64,000 nt of DNA from Torymus aiolomorphi (Eukaryota > Arthropoda > Insecta > Hymenoptera > Torymidae): assembly GCA_036365515.1 (NCBI GenBank), contig CM070875.1, positions 4,747,001 through 4,811,000 of the forward strand, in the 5' to 3' direction. The notes beneath the pieces were generated by a model, which ran no database searches, was not told the DNA's origin, and worked only from the letters and a program-made list of their open reading frames with translations. The position numbers and the translations under genes are program-made. Below, in pieces: positions 14,901-28,989 of the stretch; the stretch's first letter is position 1; the number at the start of each line of letters is the position of its first letter.

Positions 14901-15616
14901 TTAAGTCTTATAATCGTTCGTGTGCAACAGAGTTACCGATTCACACTCTTTTTTTCGTTCTATAAATTACTTAAATCCCATAATATGTTGAAGTATGTTA
15001 AAAACCGCATATTATCTTGATAGCTCCCTCCAAACCAGACTACGAGCAAATGGAAACCTGTGCCTCCACCACCGAAGAGAGCAACTCCCAGCAAGACGCC
15101 GCCAGTCCACGAGTTACCTCGACCGCCTCGCCGTCACCACCACCCAATGCCGGCAGCGAAGCAACCTCGACCGAAAAGACCCCACCCGCAACTTCCAAAC
15201 CCGAGAAACGCCCACCCTCCAGCACCTCCGAAGTAACCAGCAGCAACAACAAATCGCCCGAGAGCCCGGACTCGAGCTCAGCAGTCGTCACCGAGAGCAC
15301 GAGCAATCTAGTCGACAGTACAAAGCCTGCGATGACGAACAGCAGCAGCAACAGCAGTAAGCCGACTCCAAAAAACGCGGAGTCAAAAAACGAGGAGCAG
15401 CCTGCCGGCGACGCGAAACCCAGCGGCAACATTGATCCAGCGGAGTTCAAGAAGCCCATGTCGTCGGAGGCGCTGCAAAAGAGATTCCTAGCCGCGTTCC
15501 CGTCCAACGAGTGGGCGAACAATCCTGTCGCTGCCGAGCAGTTCGGTAACTTTTTAAAGAGTCTGTCGACGATGCAGGCCGAGGCGCAGTCGAAGAACAC
15601 CAAGACAGCTGAGTGA
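5507..15616 (+). CDS. Psc: Posterior sex combs-like Polycomb RING protein (PRC1 subunit, PCGF family), 8 coding exons
   Basis: Coding exons read from splice sites and frame: 5507-5621, 5751-5841, 9324-9427, 11441-11814, 11940-13433, 13514-14125, 14213-14852 and 15024-15616 (TGA 15614-15616), about 1340 residues. A C3HC4 RING lies at residues 19-57 (Cys19, Cys22, Cys35, His37, Cys40, Cys43, Cys54, Cys57) and is split by the first two introns. A RAWUL ubiquitin-like domain follows at about 117-235 (LIFAPED...FFYRI), with a low-complexity insert of about 40 residues. The remaining ~1100 residues are disordered and rich in Ser, Pro, Gln and Lys, with poly-Gln near 13995 and a distinct C-terminal block ([11 protein letters not shown]). 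PCGF RING proteins pair with RING1/Sce in Polycomb repressive complex 1, which ubiquitylates histone H2A in the nucleus. The long C-terminal tail fits fly Psc/Su(z)2, whose tail compacts chromatin, rather than the short PCGF1/3/5 type. Psc versus Su(z)2 cannot be separated here. Confidence 0.93.
5946..5988. repeat. (GA)n microsatellite in Psc intron 2
   Basis: GA run of about 40 bases between coding exon 2 and the LINE relic. Confidence 0.9.
6220..6594 (+). pseudogene. LINE ORF2 fragment, linker between endonuclease and RT
   Basis: Lys/Asn-rich open frame ending in a stop at 6592. Sequence of the type RKDWITRAI with basic residues is typical of the region between the endonuclease and the reverse transcriptase in insect LINEs. 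Broken at both ends. Confidence 0.6.
6664..7122 (+). pseudogene. LINE reverse transcriptase, N-terminal fragment
   Basis: The open frame contains the conserved start of a non-LTR RT ([14 protein letters not shown], then [18 protein letters not shown] and NYRPI). It stops at 7120 where foreign sequence begins; the missing RT core resumes at about 7353. Confidence 0.85.
7123..7352. other. Insertion splitting the LINE RT, with a 40-base duplicated edge
   Basis: Sequence foreign to the RT frame. Its right part contains a near-exact copy (about 7250-7292) of the 40 bases at about 7315-7354 that restart the RT (ATACAATCGTTTTTGGA...TTTGTTAGCTC). It also holds a GGGCGCGCGTAGCGCGCC palindrome at 7193. 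The origin is unknown; the edge duplication suggests local rearrangement or replication slippage. Confidence 0.6.
7332..7874 (+). pseudogene. LINE reverse transcriptase core fragment
   Basis: RT palm motifs are visible in order: [22 protein letters not shown] and YADDTAII (catalytic Asp pair kept). The frame ends at a stop in 7872-7874, and thumb-like coding continues in another frame to about 8160. Confidence 0.9.
8307..8670. mobile_element. TTAA-flanked MITE-like insertion in the LINE
   Basis: Starts TTAAGGGGATGTG and ends CACATCCCCTTAA, so the ends are inverted and bounded by TTAA, the target used by piggyBac-type transposases. Inside are two tandem copies (period 172 bases) of a unit containing AACGAGCATAACTCACGC and CGTGTACGGAGCGCTTGACAG. 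No coding capacity. Confidence 0.75.
9428..11440 (+). other. Psc intron 3: no gene, one palindromic repeat
   Basis: The intron runs from donor GTACGTAC to acceptor TTTCCACAG. Apart from the palindromic element at about 10562-10968, a GA patch near 10160, an (ATT)n run at 10291-10316 and a triplicated AACGATTTTT unit at 10636-10670, nothing coding is seen. Confidence 0.7.
10562..10968. mobile_element. Palindromic MITE-like element (family member of the one at 28.3 kb)
   Basis: Long imperfect inverted repeat: the block at 10683-10730 (GCAATTAGAATATTATAAGC...) is mirrored at 10815-10863, with outer arms extending to about 10562 and 10968. A second member of the same family lies at 28296-28614, sharing the GCTTTAAAAAT, AAGCAAAAT and CAATT..ATATT blocks. 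Non-coding; exact ends uncertain. Confidence 0.65.
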
Positions 15617-18607
<2,991 letters not shown>

Positions 18608-18964
18608 TATTTTGGGGGGCTACAGATTTAACGCGACTGGTGTTTAATCGACGGATTAAATGGTACACTTACAATTTTATGTATAATTATCTGGATTCTT
18701 GGATTGTCGATCATGAAAACATTATTTTAACGAAAAAGTAGGTCGAAAAGCGTATTTATAACAAAGGAAACATAATTATGACGATCGAGAGAGTTGTGTA
18801 ATAACGCTAAAATTGCAGTCCCTCTCCCCCTGATCGAAGTGACTTTAATTGAGTTATTAAACATTTTACTGCTGCCTCGATATACAAATATTACCATATT
18901 GTAACTGACCACTTACGAACCACTATGTGAAATACGCGGGTCGAAACTTTGTATAGGTATAAGG

Positions 18965-19795
18965 TATGGGTTGTCCACCCATATACCCCCCCTCTCTCTC
19001 TCTCTCTCTCTCGCGGCGCAATGGATTAACGGAAAGCGGCCGCGACGGCGCCGAATCGGCTAAAAACCGGCTGGCATTGGACGCGCGGCCCCCGGCGCGC
19101 ATGCGCCACGCCACACAAACGCATAGAGCAGCACACACATCCGAGCAGAGGCAGCTGCCTCAGTCTCGAACACTCGACGGCAGAGTTGCTCGCTCGCTGC
19201 TGCGCGACGACGCGCACACGCGTAAGCATCTTATCCATCTATACATACCGTTTCTCGCGACGGAGCTCCAGCAGCAGTAAGAGCAACAGAGAGAGAGAGA
19301 GAGAGTGTGCAGTGTGTATGTATTTTCGTGTCATGCCCGTAGCGGCGTATCCGCTTCTTCGCGAGGAGGAGGTCGACGAGGACCACCTGCAGCAGAACGG
19401 GACGCGGGGGTGGCAGTGTTGGCATAGCGTGTAGTATAAAAAATAGCTAGCGCGAGTAGCTATCGCAATTGTGTGCTCTGCGATGCGTTGTTGGGCGGAG
19501 CAGCAGCGGTGGCGGGAGCGGTAGCAGTGTAGTGTATAGACAGTTGCAAAGGAGTTTAGACAGACACACGACACGCCGAGAGGATGGATGATTGTGAAAT
19601 ACCAGGTGTGTCGTCGCGGGCCCGATAACAGGCGAATTGAGAGCAACGACTGAAACGAGAGAGTCTCGTGTGAGTGAGAGAGTGTGTATGTGTGTGTGTG
19701 TGTGTAGGCGAGACGAGAGCGAGAGGGAGAGAGAGAGAGAGAGAAAAAGAGAGGAAGAAGGATAGAAGACGAGAGAGGGGAAGCGAAACAGGACG
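18965..19795 (+). promoter_or_regulatory. Presumed promoter and 5' UTR of yurt
   Basis: A CpG-rich segment, unlike the AT-rich flanks, with CT/GA runs (18992-19012, 19290-19306, 19725-19745) and a GT run at 19684-19706. No coding exon is supported. The yurt ATG follows a purine-rich leader (GAAACAGGACGATG). The transcription start is not determined. Confidence 0.45.
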
Positions 19796-22700
19796 ATGCT
19801 GAGGTTCCTGTCGAGGCGTCGGGCCCGCAGTGTCAGCGGCCAAACGGGCTCCTCGCAGATCAAGAACCAGCGACTGCTCAGCAACAAGAATGTCGTCCAG
19901 TGCCGTGTCATTCTCCTCGACGGCGCAGATCTCTCCATCGAGCTGTCGGTAAGTGCTTGTGTGCTCCGTTTTGCTAAGCCTGTAAGATTAGGATGTATTG
20001 TGGGTGTTAACGGTGAGGAATTTTTTTTTTCTTTTGGTTTTAGAAAAAAGCACTGGCCAGCGATCTGTACGAGCAAGTGTTTTACAGTCTGGATCTGATT
20101 GAGAAGGATTACTTTGGACTGCAGTATACGGACAGTAACAATGTTCAGCATTGGCTTGATCCGACCAAGCCGATAAAGAAACAGGTGAAAAGTAAGTGGA
20201 AATGTTTTGGTTTTTATTTCGCTTTTAATTGAGAGAGGTGGAGTGATTGAACTTCAATTTTACTTTTTGTTTTGATAGTTGGACCACCATACACACTGAG
20301 ATTAAAAGTCAAATTTTACTCATCCGAGCCAAATACGTTGAGGGAGGAACTGACCCGATATCAATTTTTCCTGCAACTCAAGCAAGACGTTCTCGAGGGA
20401 AAACTTCACTGTCCTCATCAAACTACAGTGCAGCTAGCTGCATTGACTCTGCAATGTATGTAGATTTTTTATCTTCAGCTTATACTGAGATAATTGATAT
20501 GTTGATTCAGGCTATTATTAATTCTCTTTATCTGTTTTGTGATTCGTACAGCTGAACTTGGTGATTACGATGCCACAGTTCACACAGCGGCAACAGTTTC
20601 TGAGTTTCGTTTTGTACCAGGTCAAACTGAACAGATGGAGATGGAAATTCTGGAGGAGTACAAAAAGTGTTCTGGACTAAGTCCAGCTCAAGCAGAGTCC
20701 GCATACTTGAGCAAAGCTAAATGGCTGGACATGTACGGTGTGGACATGCACATAGTGATGGGAAAGGATGCCTGCGAGTACTCCCTTGGCTTGACTCCGA
20801 CAGGAATTTTAGTATTCGAAGGGACGCAAAAGATTGGGCTATTTTTCTGGCCTAAAATTGGACGGTTAGATTTTAAAAAGAAAAAATTGACTCTAGTCGT
20901 AGTTGAGGAGGATGATGAGGGTAAGGGCGAGCAGGAGCACACGTTTGTGTTTAGATTGATCAACGAAAAGGCTTGTAAGCATTTATGGAAGTGTGCAGTG
21001 GAGCATCATGCCTTCTTTCGACTGCGCGCGCCAGTAAAGGGTGCTAACGGCCGGCAGAACTTATTCCGCATGGGCTCACGCTTCCGCTACAGTGGCAAGA
21101 CTGAATTTCAAACGACTCAATTGAATCGCGCTCGGCGCACCGTGCAATTTGAACGAAGACCAAGTCAGCGTTACGCTCGCCGACAAAGTCACGTCTTACG
21201 AGATAGACAACGTCAAGTGCAAGATCAAACTCCTCAATTATCATCTGGTAACAGAATATTTTATGATTGTGCTATATGTATTAGTAAAATTTTGTCTCAT
21301 TTTCTAAATTCATAAATAATAATTTTAACAGCTGAAGAGGAACAGTTAGAAAGGCAACCAAGCAGATGCAGCAGTACGAAGTCTTCTTCCGATGCAAGCA
21401 GTATTCATGGAACACCATCACCATTGGTTAATTCACTCCTCAAATCTCTTGCTAAAGATCAACAACCACTGGAGGCACGAAATCAAACTTCTGCATCAAG
21501 CAATCAAAAGGAAACAGAGACAATGAAAACTAGTTTGACAATCGAAAATGTTACTTGTCAACCATCAACTCCCATTCCAAATAATCAAGTGACTGGTGCA
21601 ACTGCATTGCCTCCTCGTACACCTATCCCACCGGAGTCTTTAAAATGTAATATTCTGAAAGCAAAGGCTCTTGAGCAAGGGAAAAATTCTAATTTGGTAT
21701 CAATTTCAACGACTGATGCACCTGTTGCTTCTGATAAGACGTCGCACAGTAGTGAGGCCGCTACCATTGTTTCAGTGGTGAGTTTTAAATGCTATTCAAT
21801 GGTTGATGTCAATATTACTGCTATTCCAATTTATCGTTTTTCGCAAATATAATTGATGTTTTGATTTTTTGTGTTATTGCTTTGTGTTGCTAGCTTAAGG
21901 GTTGGGTATACACCTTGAGCACAAATGAGTCATAATACATAATTAAACTTAAATTTCTCTCCGATTAGAAAAAATACATTCAATAGAAAAAAATATTCAT
22001 CTTTCAAGATCCTTTCTTTTATTTTTTATTTGTTTCTTTTTTTTTAATAACAATCCAACTCGAGGTGTAAATGCCCTTATATACATGTCGTCGCTTTTCT
22101 GCTTCTTCTGCAATCTAGGGTGGCGACAAACTCACTTTGTCTGTAACCGGGACATCGTCGAGTCCCTCGCCGGTCGACGATGCCGTTACCGTCACACATT
22201 TCTCCCTCGACAGCTGGGGCAAAATCCAGCAAAAGACTACTCCATTCACGCCAAAAGTAACCAATCGCTCGCAAAATCCCTTCAATCCGTTTACGAGCAA
22301 CAACACCAGCGGCGACGAGTCGTCGCTTACCACCAATATTGACGAAATGGTCTTCGGGGAGGAGCCGAAATCCATGCCGTTGGTGCCAATGGTGCCGACG
22401 ACGCCAATTGTGCTCCCCGAGGAGAAGAAAGTCAACACGAATCCGTTTATAGACTCGAATCCGTTCCTTAGCCTGGGGCTTAATCCTTTTGCCAGTGATT
22501 TGAGCCCGACACCGACGTCAGTATCGACTACACCGGTGCCGCCGGTAACAACGGTGACGGAGGTTGCACCGCCTATCGTCGTCATGGAAGACAAGACTGA
22601 CTCGGCAGTGACAGCGGCTAACAACGTGGCGAAAGTCGTGAAGACGGAGGAAATACAAACGACCACGACTACACTCACGCATAAAGTAAGAGTCACCGCT

Positions 22701-23291
22701 TGCGCAAAATTGTTCTGTCGTGTTGTTCTATTTTTTTGAGCATATTTTAGCTAGTGGATTTTTGGCTTGCTAGTTTTTTAGTAATCATATGAATATTACA
22801 CAATCATTCTTTCAGAATAGTCATTTCATCAAGCTTTTCAGAGTTTTTTTTTTACTTTCTAATTTGCTTTCGTTCATTTCTAAATATCCAATATGAGCTT
22901 TATTACAACGTTTTGCAAAAAATATATCAAATTAATTTATGCTTAAGTTTTGATATCATTTAATAATTGAAAGCAGCACGTGCATGTTTAACTTAGTCTC
23001 TGAAGAAATAAATATGTTTTAAAAATTCGCTTATAATATTTTCCTCTAAATTTAATAAAAACTAAGTTTCAAAAATTCGATAGCAAATAGATTTTATTTA
23101 CATATACTATGCTTCCAGCAAATCTTTATTTAGAAATTAATGTAAGTTTAAACTTGCAGGACGATGGACCAGCTGCATCAGATATTAGTCCCTGGTTGGT
23201 GGCAGATCCAGCACAGGCGCCAACGACAGCTCAGAGTCCTACAAAACACACCGTAATAACTCGCAGAACAGTCATAACGACTCAATTGTAG
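19796..23291 (+). CDS. yrt: Yurt-like FERM protein (EPB41L5/EPB41L4B family), 7 coding exons
   Basis: Exons by splice site and frame: 19796-19948, 20044-20191, 20279-20455, 20552-21247, 21332-21777, 22119-22685 and 23160-23291 (TAG), about 772 residues with all phases consistent. It opens MLRFLSRRR. The three FERM lobes run from about residue 35 to 325 (motifs [34 protein letters not shown] and GILVFEG...FFWPKI). A FERM-adjacent block ([17 protein letters not shown]) follows at about 329. Exons 5-7 encode a Ser/Thr/Pro-rich tail with five NPF tripeptides in exon 6, ending TTQL. Fly Yurt is a lateral-membrane FERM protein that restrains the apical determinant Crumbs and supports septate-junction polarity. 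The FERM part matches this family strongly; the tail is poorly conserved. Exon 5 or 6 could be alternatively spliced. Confidence 0.93.
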
Positions 23292-25106
23292 ATTCCTTGA
23301 AGTCTAAATACGTTTACCTGCTAGCATAACGTAAAAGAATCCGCGACATAGTATTACTATTTATAACAGAGTTGCTGAATTTATCGTCAAGTTTGAGCTT
23401 TGCATCCAACGAAGACATGAGTTGCTGTATCGCTGCGAGAAATCAAGAAGCTACTTCTGTCGTTCTGAACAATTTTTCGTTATTGGTGCTACCGTTGCTT
23501 TTTCGTCCACACTATAAACTTATTACGATTTGTAGATAGACATCATTGTAATCTTTTGATTGTGAAGTGTTTAATCTTCAAAATGTCAAAGCTACAGCAA
23601 ATTTTTTGAAAATTTTTCAGGCTCTGATGGATCATGTGCCATGTTTCTTGAAAGGCAGTTTTTTACAATACGAATGAAAAAGAAAATACTTTCGTAGCTT
23701 CTAAAAAACTGTGATGCCATTACTGCTAAGATGAAAATCAATCAATTTCGTATGTTTACGAATTTTCTTCCTGATCGACAATTTTCGAAAATTTTAAAAG
23801 ACTGGATTTATATGCTGTTAGACAAATTTATTACACATGAAAACGTGGCCTAATAAGAACAATTTTTTACATTACTTGCCACAAGAAAAGTTGATCGTGC
23901 CTTAAAATATATAAACTTGTACTTACGTTGGTGCAGCAAAGACTGTTATCCATTTTTTACCAAGTAAAAAAATCATTTTTTAAATATTGTAGTGAGATTA
24001 GTTGAAGTATAAAAGCGAGTCGAAACGTATTGAATAAAATTCATCTTTATTTACATAATTATGAAGTTTTAGAAGAGACCTCCTTCCACAACGATGAAAT
24101 CGGTAGAGAGAATTATTTTAAATATGTGTAAATAAAAATTTTAAATTACTTGTCGTAAAAATTCCTTATTTTTGTCACAGTATTAAAATATATTTTACGC
24201 GTATGTACTTACAATTACTATTTGTACTTACAGATAATATATTTAATTGCTTTTTGACCAATACATTCCCGTTCTGATCTCTAATTTAGCAAGCTATTGC
24301 TATACAAATACGACTCGTTCATAGTCATGCATTTACTGAATACTTACGAAAGAAATATGTCCAATATATTATTTTAATCACTGATGGCGTGATTGGCACC
24401 AACTACAAATGAATGGTATTGAGAAAAAAACCGCAATATTTGAAATTTTTATGTGCATTGTTATTATAAAGTTTTATTATATTTTGTAAATTGCGGCCTT
24501 ATAAGATATAAATATATGTATATCATAGATGTTGAATAGATTTGTGTAAACACAAGTTGCCTTATATATATAACTGTATGAAAAGAATTGCACTATTGCT
24601 TTTTGTTCCACTGCTTAATGAATATTTGTATGTATGTTTTGAATCACTCATTCGCTAAAGTCGTCCTCTTTATTTTTATCACGAGAAACAGTCTCGTATT
24701 GCTGTAAATTATGTTTTTATCTACGTTTATAATTTAAATTGCTATAAAGAGGCACATTTATGTGAATTTGAGGGTATATTTTCAAATAATATTTCTATTT
24801 TATTTCGCTGACGTAGACGAGTTTTTCCTTTAATCGTTTTGTCCAGAACACATCGACCAATATACATGTAATAATTTTATGTACGTCTTTCACATCTAAT
24901 AAAAGTAGATTATATATTTAATGTATTTTTTATTCACATAACAGCTCTTACGTTTTAAACAGTTTCTAGTTATTTTTTATAATATGGTTTTTTAAACGTA
25001 CATTAAATGAATTAACATTTCCTATATTATCGTTATGAATAAAAGTATATTTTACAACAATATTTCAATCTGATCAGTCTAAGAGTAAAAACATGTAATA
25101 AATAAT
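23292..25106 (+). other. yurt 3' UTR and convergent intergenic DNA
   Basis: AT-rich, without supportable coding sequence. An AATAAA at 24898-24903 is a plausible polyadenylation signal for a long yurt 3' UTR, close to the 3' end of the opposite-strand gene that stops at 25107. Confidence 0.5.
24898..24903 (+). terminator. Candidate yurt polyadenylation signal (AATAAA)
   Basis: Canonical hexamer in the AT-rich 3' flank of yurt. Another AATAAA occurs at about 24032, so the one actually used is uncertain. Confidence 0.35.
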
Positions 25107-26603
25107 TTAACGGGGATAAGAAGATAAACGTGGACGATATCTAAATTTTGGAGATTCAGGTATTGTTATCTTATGCTTGGACACAACTTCTACAGCTGAA
25201 TATTTACGTATGGGCTGCGCTTTGAACGGCACAAATTTTTCAGAATTTTTTTCTACATGCCCAGCATTATTTCGTACTCGCTATAATATAACATTAAACG
25301 TAAAACGTTTAATTTCGAAAAACTTTAATGAAATTAAATTTACGACTTTTAATTACTATTACCTTTATAGCACTACGATCTGAAACAATTTTTGATCCAT
25401 GTCGCACAAATGATTTTTGATTTTTCTTCCCGCTAGCATTTCTAGTTGGCGATAGTGTCAATGATTTTATGCTTTTTGGAATTGCACCTGGATTATCTTC
25501 TTTCTTGCTCTGACGCAACCCGCTGTTTTGTTGGTTTTGTACTAGTTTCTGATTCTCTTTGCCAATTCGATCGCGATTCTGTTTGGTTTTTGCTCTTAGC
25601 GCTGTTATGAGTTTGGGCGATTTAGGGCATTTGGGGGCTACTTTGAATATTGGCTGTTGATTTTCGCTACGGCACGAACGTCGTTTCTAAAAAAGGCATT
25701 TTTTCATAAAAAATATTAAAATTGAAAGATAAAAATTAGGTTTTTTTATTACCGTCGAATTGATTGATCTTCTTAAAGATATGACTTTGTGCATTTTATG
25801 GATTTTTGTTGCAGAATTACTCTATAGAAAAAAATTATGTTAATAAGTATTTAACCGATATTTTCTCCTTTACATAATATGTTCTTACCGTTGGTTTGTT
25901 CTCATTTTTTTTAAGGTTTTTCTTGGTTTTACTTTCCCTGTTAATTATCGAATTTTTTTCCTTTACATTTTTCTCTGTTGAATCATCGCAATATATCTTA
26001 ATACTGGGCTTTCGAATCTAGAATAAAATCATTTAAGATTAGACTAGAGTAGTACATAAAGAGTACTTTTGAATAAATTAAAATATTACGCATTCGTTAA
26101 TACTCTTCTCACAATTATCCACTAATTTTGAAAATCTTGTCTCTTTTTGTGAACTTTAAAAAATGATTTGTTTAAAAAAGGTTTCAAGCTCTCTTGAATA
26201 AAAAGTAAAAATTGTGTACATACGCCAAAGTTGTAGGTTCATCTGCCTCTCCAAACAATGATTGCAAGTTTCGACGGCCTCATGTAAAACATTACAAACA
26301 CAAAGATTAAGTACGACAAATATTAAAAACATTCATCAATAAGACAAAATTTGTAATTGTTTCACTGTTACCGAAAATAGGTTCTGATCCAAAATTAATT
26401 TCATATTTTTTGTATTTCCAAGTATCATCAGCATGTTTATCCTTTTGATAGGAGCTTGTTACATCAAAATTGATTATGTCAGGTTCCACCGAACTGCTGA
26501 TTGGTGTTGATGCAGATATCCCACACAAGATTAACGATGAATCACTTAAAGAATTAACGAAAAAACATTCAGGTCTTAACGAAGCTTTATTTTCTATGTT
26601 CAT
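25107..26603 (-). CDS. Seven-exon basic protein, TPX2/mei-38-like candidate
   Basis: On the minus strand, exons are 26603-26372, 26278-26224, 26153-26090, 26017-25889, 25821-25753, 25686-25363 and 25280-25107 (stop TAA at 25109-25107), giving 348 residues. Every intron is short (about 70-135 bases, one near 200) with GT..AG ends, and the phases 1,2,0,0,0,0 join without a frame break, which is strong evidence for a real gene. Exon 1 starts MNIENKASL and includes PDIINFD and TWKYKKYEINF. The middle is Lys/Asn/Ser-rich with repeated KxPKSPKL-like patches (APKCPKSPKLITALRAK). The C-terminus reads VPFKAQPIRKYS...ITIPESPKFRYRPR. FKA-P-(I/L) followed by a P-x-SP-x-F block is typical of TPX2-family microtubule/spindle proteins; fly mei-38 is the known insect homologue. 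The family call is tentative; the gene structure is firmer. Confidence 0.72.
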
Positions 26604-27479
26604 TCTTAAAACAATCTTCACGCTTCTCCTGTAATACTAAAATTGTAATGATAAGCTTGATTGTTTTCTCTCTGTTTATATAAGCTTAATTCATTTTCAA
26701 AAGGTTCACAGAGCATTGATTCGTCGGAACAGAATCAAAATAATCGAAGCATAAATATTGGAACTGTTATGGATGCTCAATTTATAGTTATATGATATGA
26801 TGACTATCATGTTTGGCGCGTGTCGCGTATCAATCATATTGTGTTTGTTTAGCGTGTCTTTTATATTAATTCATACTTATACTTACTCTTGTTTTAAAGA
26901 GTTTTTGTATAATCGTAAAATAATACTTTGCAGTTATTTTAAAATCACTATTAATAATTAAATTTTATTTTTATTTTCAAAATATCACATTGAACTCCAT
27001 ATTAATTTGAGCGATATTAACATATATAGACGCAACTAATACTTTTAATAATTATGTTAAATACTTGCACTACATACGTATATAATAATATCTAAGAAAC
27101 AGTATAGGCGAAGCAGTTGATATCGTGGAGAGATTGAAAAAAGCAAGAACTGTTTCAAGAGGCTTTCTTCAACTTTAAAAGTTTAATTTTTGTGGTATAA
27201 TTGAGTGTCCGGATTCGATAACTCGCCGAGCGCTCTAATACGACTAAACAAAGATATAGTCATATACAGTTATTCAATACTCATTTTTTCGTTAATTTGT
27301 GACCCCGCTCCGAGATGTTGGACAATACTTTTACACGTGTTCGAGCGTTCGGCAAGTTACGTACGCTTAAATAAAAAAATTTATTAAAAAATTGAAAATA
27401 ATTAATCATTAATGGGGCTTTATACCTTTAGATTTTAATATCTAATTTTTCCGGGAGAAAAAGAAGATTTAATTACTTA
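26604..27479. other. Intergenic, presumed upstream region of the minus-strand gene
   Basis: AT-rich with no supportable exon. A short inverted pair (ACTCGCCGAGCGCTC at 27221 and GAGCGTTCGGCAAGT at 27342) brackets about 110 bases, possibly a small palindromic element. Confidence 0.4.
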
Positions 27480-27960
27480 TATTGTGAAGCAATTTATATT
27501 ATATAAAAGATTAATTATCTCTAAAAAATAAACCAAGGTTGAAGTATCTAAACTCATTTTAACTCTGTTGTATTTTTTCTTTGAGATTGCTAGATGGATT
27601 TTTATGGGACGAAGCTTTAATTCTTCGTATTTTGTGCAGTTATGGCCCAAAGAGTTGCAAATATAAAAATTATCTAAGTAAATAATTTTTAAATTTGAAA
27701 AATCACAGAAAACTGCTAAATTTAAAGATTTTTTTAGTTTTTTTTTGTGATTTTTGGCAAAACTATACTTATTAAAATAATTTCCATATTCGCAATTCCT
27801 TGGTCCATAACTGCACAAAATACAAAGAATGTAAGCGGTGTCCCAGGGAAATCCAGCGGGCAGTTTCCAAGAAAAATTACAAGAAAGTTAAAATATTGAA
27901 AATGCTGTATCTCTGCATAAAATGGGTTTAGGAACTTGTATCTTTGCTTAGATTCCCAGA
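27480..27960. mobile_element. Palindromic repeat, family shared with 33.13-33.63 kb
   Basis: A block at 27640-27710 (GTTATGGCCCAAAGAGTTGC, then AAATATAAAAATTATCT) is mirrored at 27745-27815. The right flank (TATTGAAAATGCTGTATCTC, then TGCATAAAATGG) recurs at 33540-33575. Non-coding. The outer ends cannot be set exactly. Confidence 0.6.
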
Positions 27961-27977
27961 AGTGATGTCTTTTTATG

Positions 27978-28295
27978 ATATATATTGCTTCAAAATATGG
28001 CTGATAAAATGTTTTTTTTTCTGGGAAAATTGGATATCAAAATCCAAAGGTCAGACCACTTAAATCATAATTTTAATGAGATAATTTTGTTTCTGAACTG
28101 ATATACACAAAGAAATAGTACTTTAGTTTTAAAAATATTCCGTATGTGAAAACTTTAACAGTTTAAATTAAAAAATTTTTAACGTTTGAATATTTTGAAA
28201 ATTTTTGATTGTTTGAATCATATCATATTGCTTCAAAATATAGGTAAATAAATCTCCTTTTTTCCGTGAAAATTAAATATCAAAATCCAAAGGTG
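27978..28295. repeat. Direct repeat pair, spacing about 245 bases
   Basis: ATATTGCTTCAAAATAT followed by a T-rich stretch, GAAAATTGGATATC and AAAATCCAAAGGT occurs at about 27983-28052 and again at 28228-28294. Both are diverged and non-coding. Confidence 0.6.
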
Positions 28296-28614
28296 TATAG
28301 GACTTAAGGTCCCTGCCAAATGTTAGTAAAACTGCGATAAATAATTATATAAAACAATTAATAAATTTTTAGTTCTCCTAAGCTATATACAAATGCAATT
28401 GGAATATTAGCAGCTTTAACAATCAGAAATCAAAGCAAAATAGTGCTGATTTTACAATTTTGCTTTGATTTCTGATTTTTAAAGCTTATAATATTCCAAT
28501 TGCATTTATACATATAGATCGGAAGAACTAAAAATTAATCAATTGCTTTGCATAATTATTTATCGCAGTTTTAACGTGAAAAACTAACTTTTAACATGGA
28601 CGTTGCGTCCTATA
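28296..28614. mobile_element. Palindromic MITE-like element with TATAGGAC ends
   Basis: Ends TATAGGAC and GTCCTATA, with inner arms AAAACTGCGATAAATAATTA mirrored by TAATTATTTATCGCAGTTTT. The core AAGCAAAAT / ATTTTGCTT matches the element in Psc intron 3. No open frame. Confidence 0.75.
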
Positions 28615-28989
28615 TGCAAGCTTAATATTTTTTTCAAATATTGATTTTTACATATTAGAAAAAAAGAAATATAATAATAATTTCAATTTTACTATATAAT
28701 GATAAGATATCTAATTTATTAAAAGAAAATACAATAATGATGAACAACTTATATCATAGACATAAATCAAAACCATAAAAAACGAGTTTAATTGTCTATT
28801 TCTTTAATAATAATCCTGTCCATAAAAGCTATTAAAAAATTTTTATTTATACATATAGAAGATGTTGTATTAACAAGTTATATCCGTACGTGTCGTACAC
28901 GTCACATGAAAATTGAAAGCCATAAAATAATTCAAATTTAAATGCTGTGTAAATCTGAGTGGATCTTACGTTTTTCACTTTACAAGCAT

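Noticed and set aside
19447..20151. 234-codon minus-strand frame over the yurt leader and first exons
   Set aside because: Leu/Ser/Arg-rich antisense of GA repeats and the yurt exon; no motif.
22115..22696. Minus-strand 193-codon frame antisense to yurt exon 6
   Set aside because: Antisense of a coding exon with matching splice boundaries on +; Val/Ser/Thr-rich translation without a domain.
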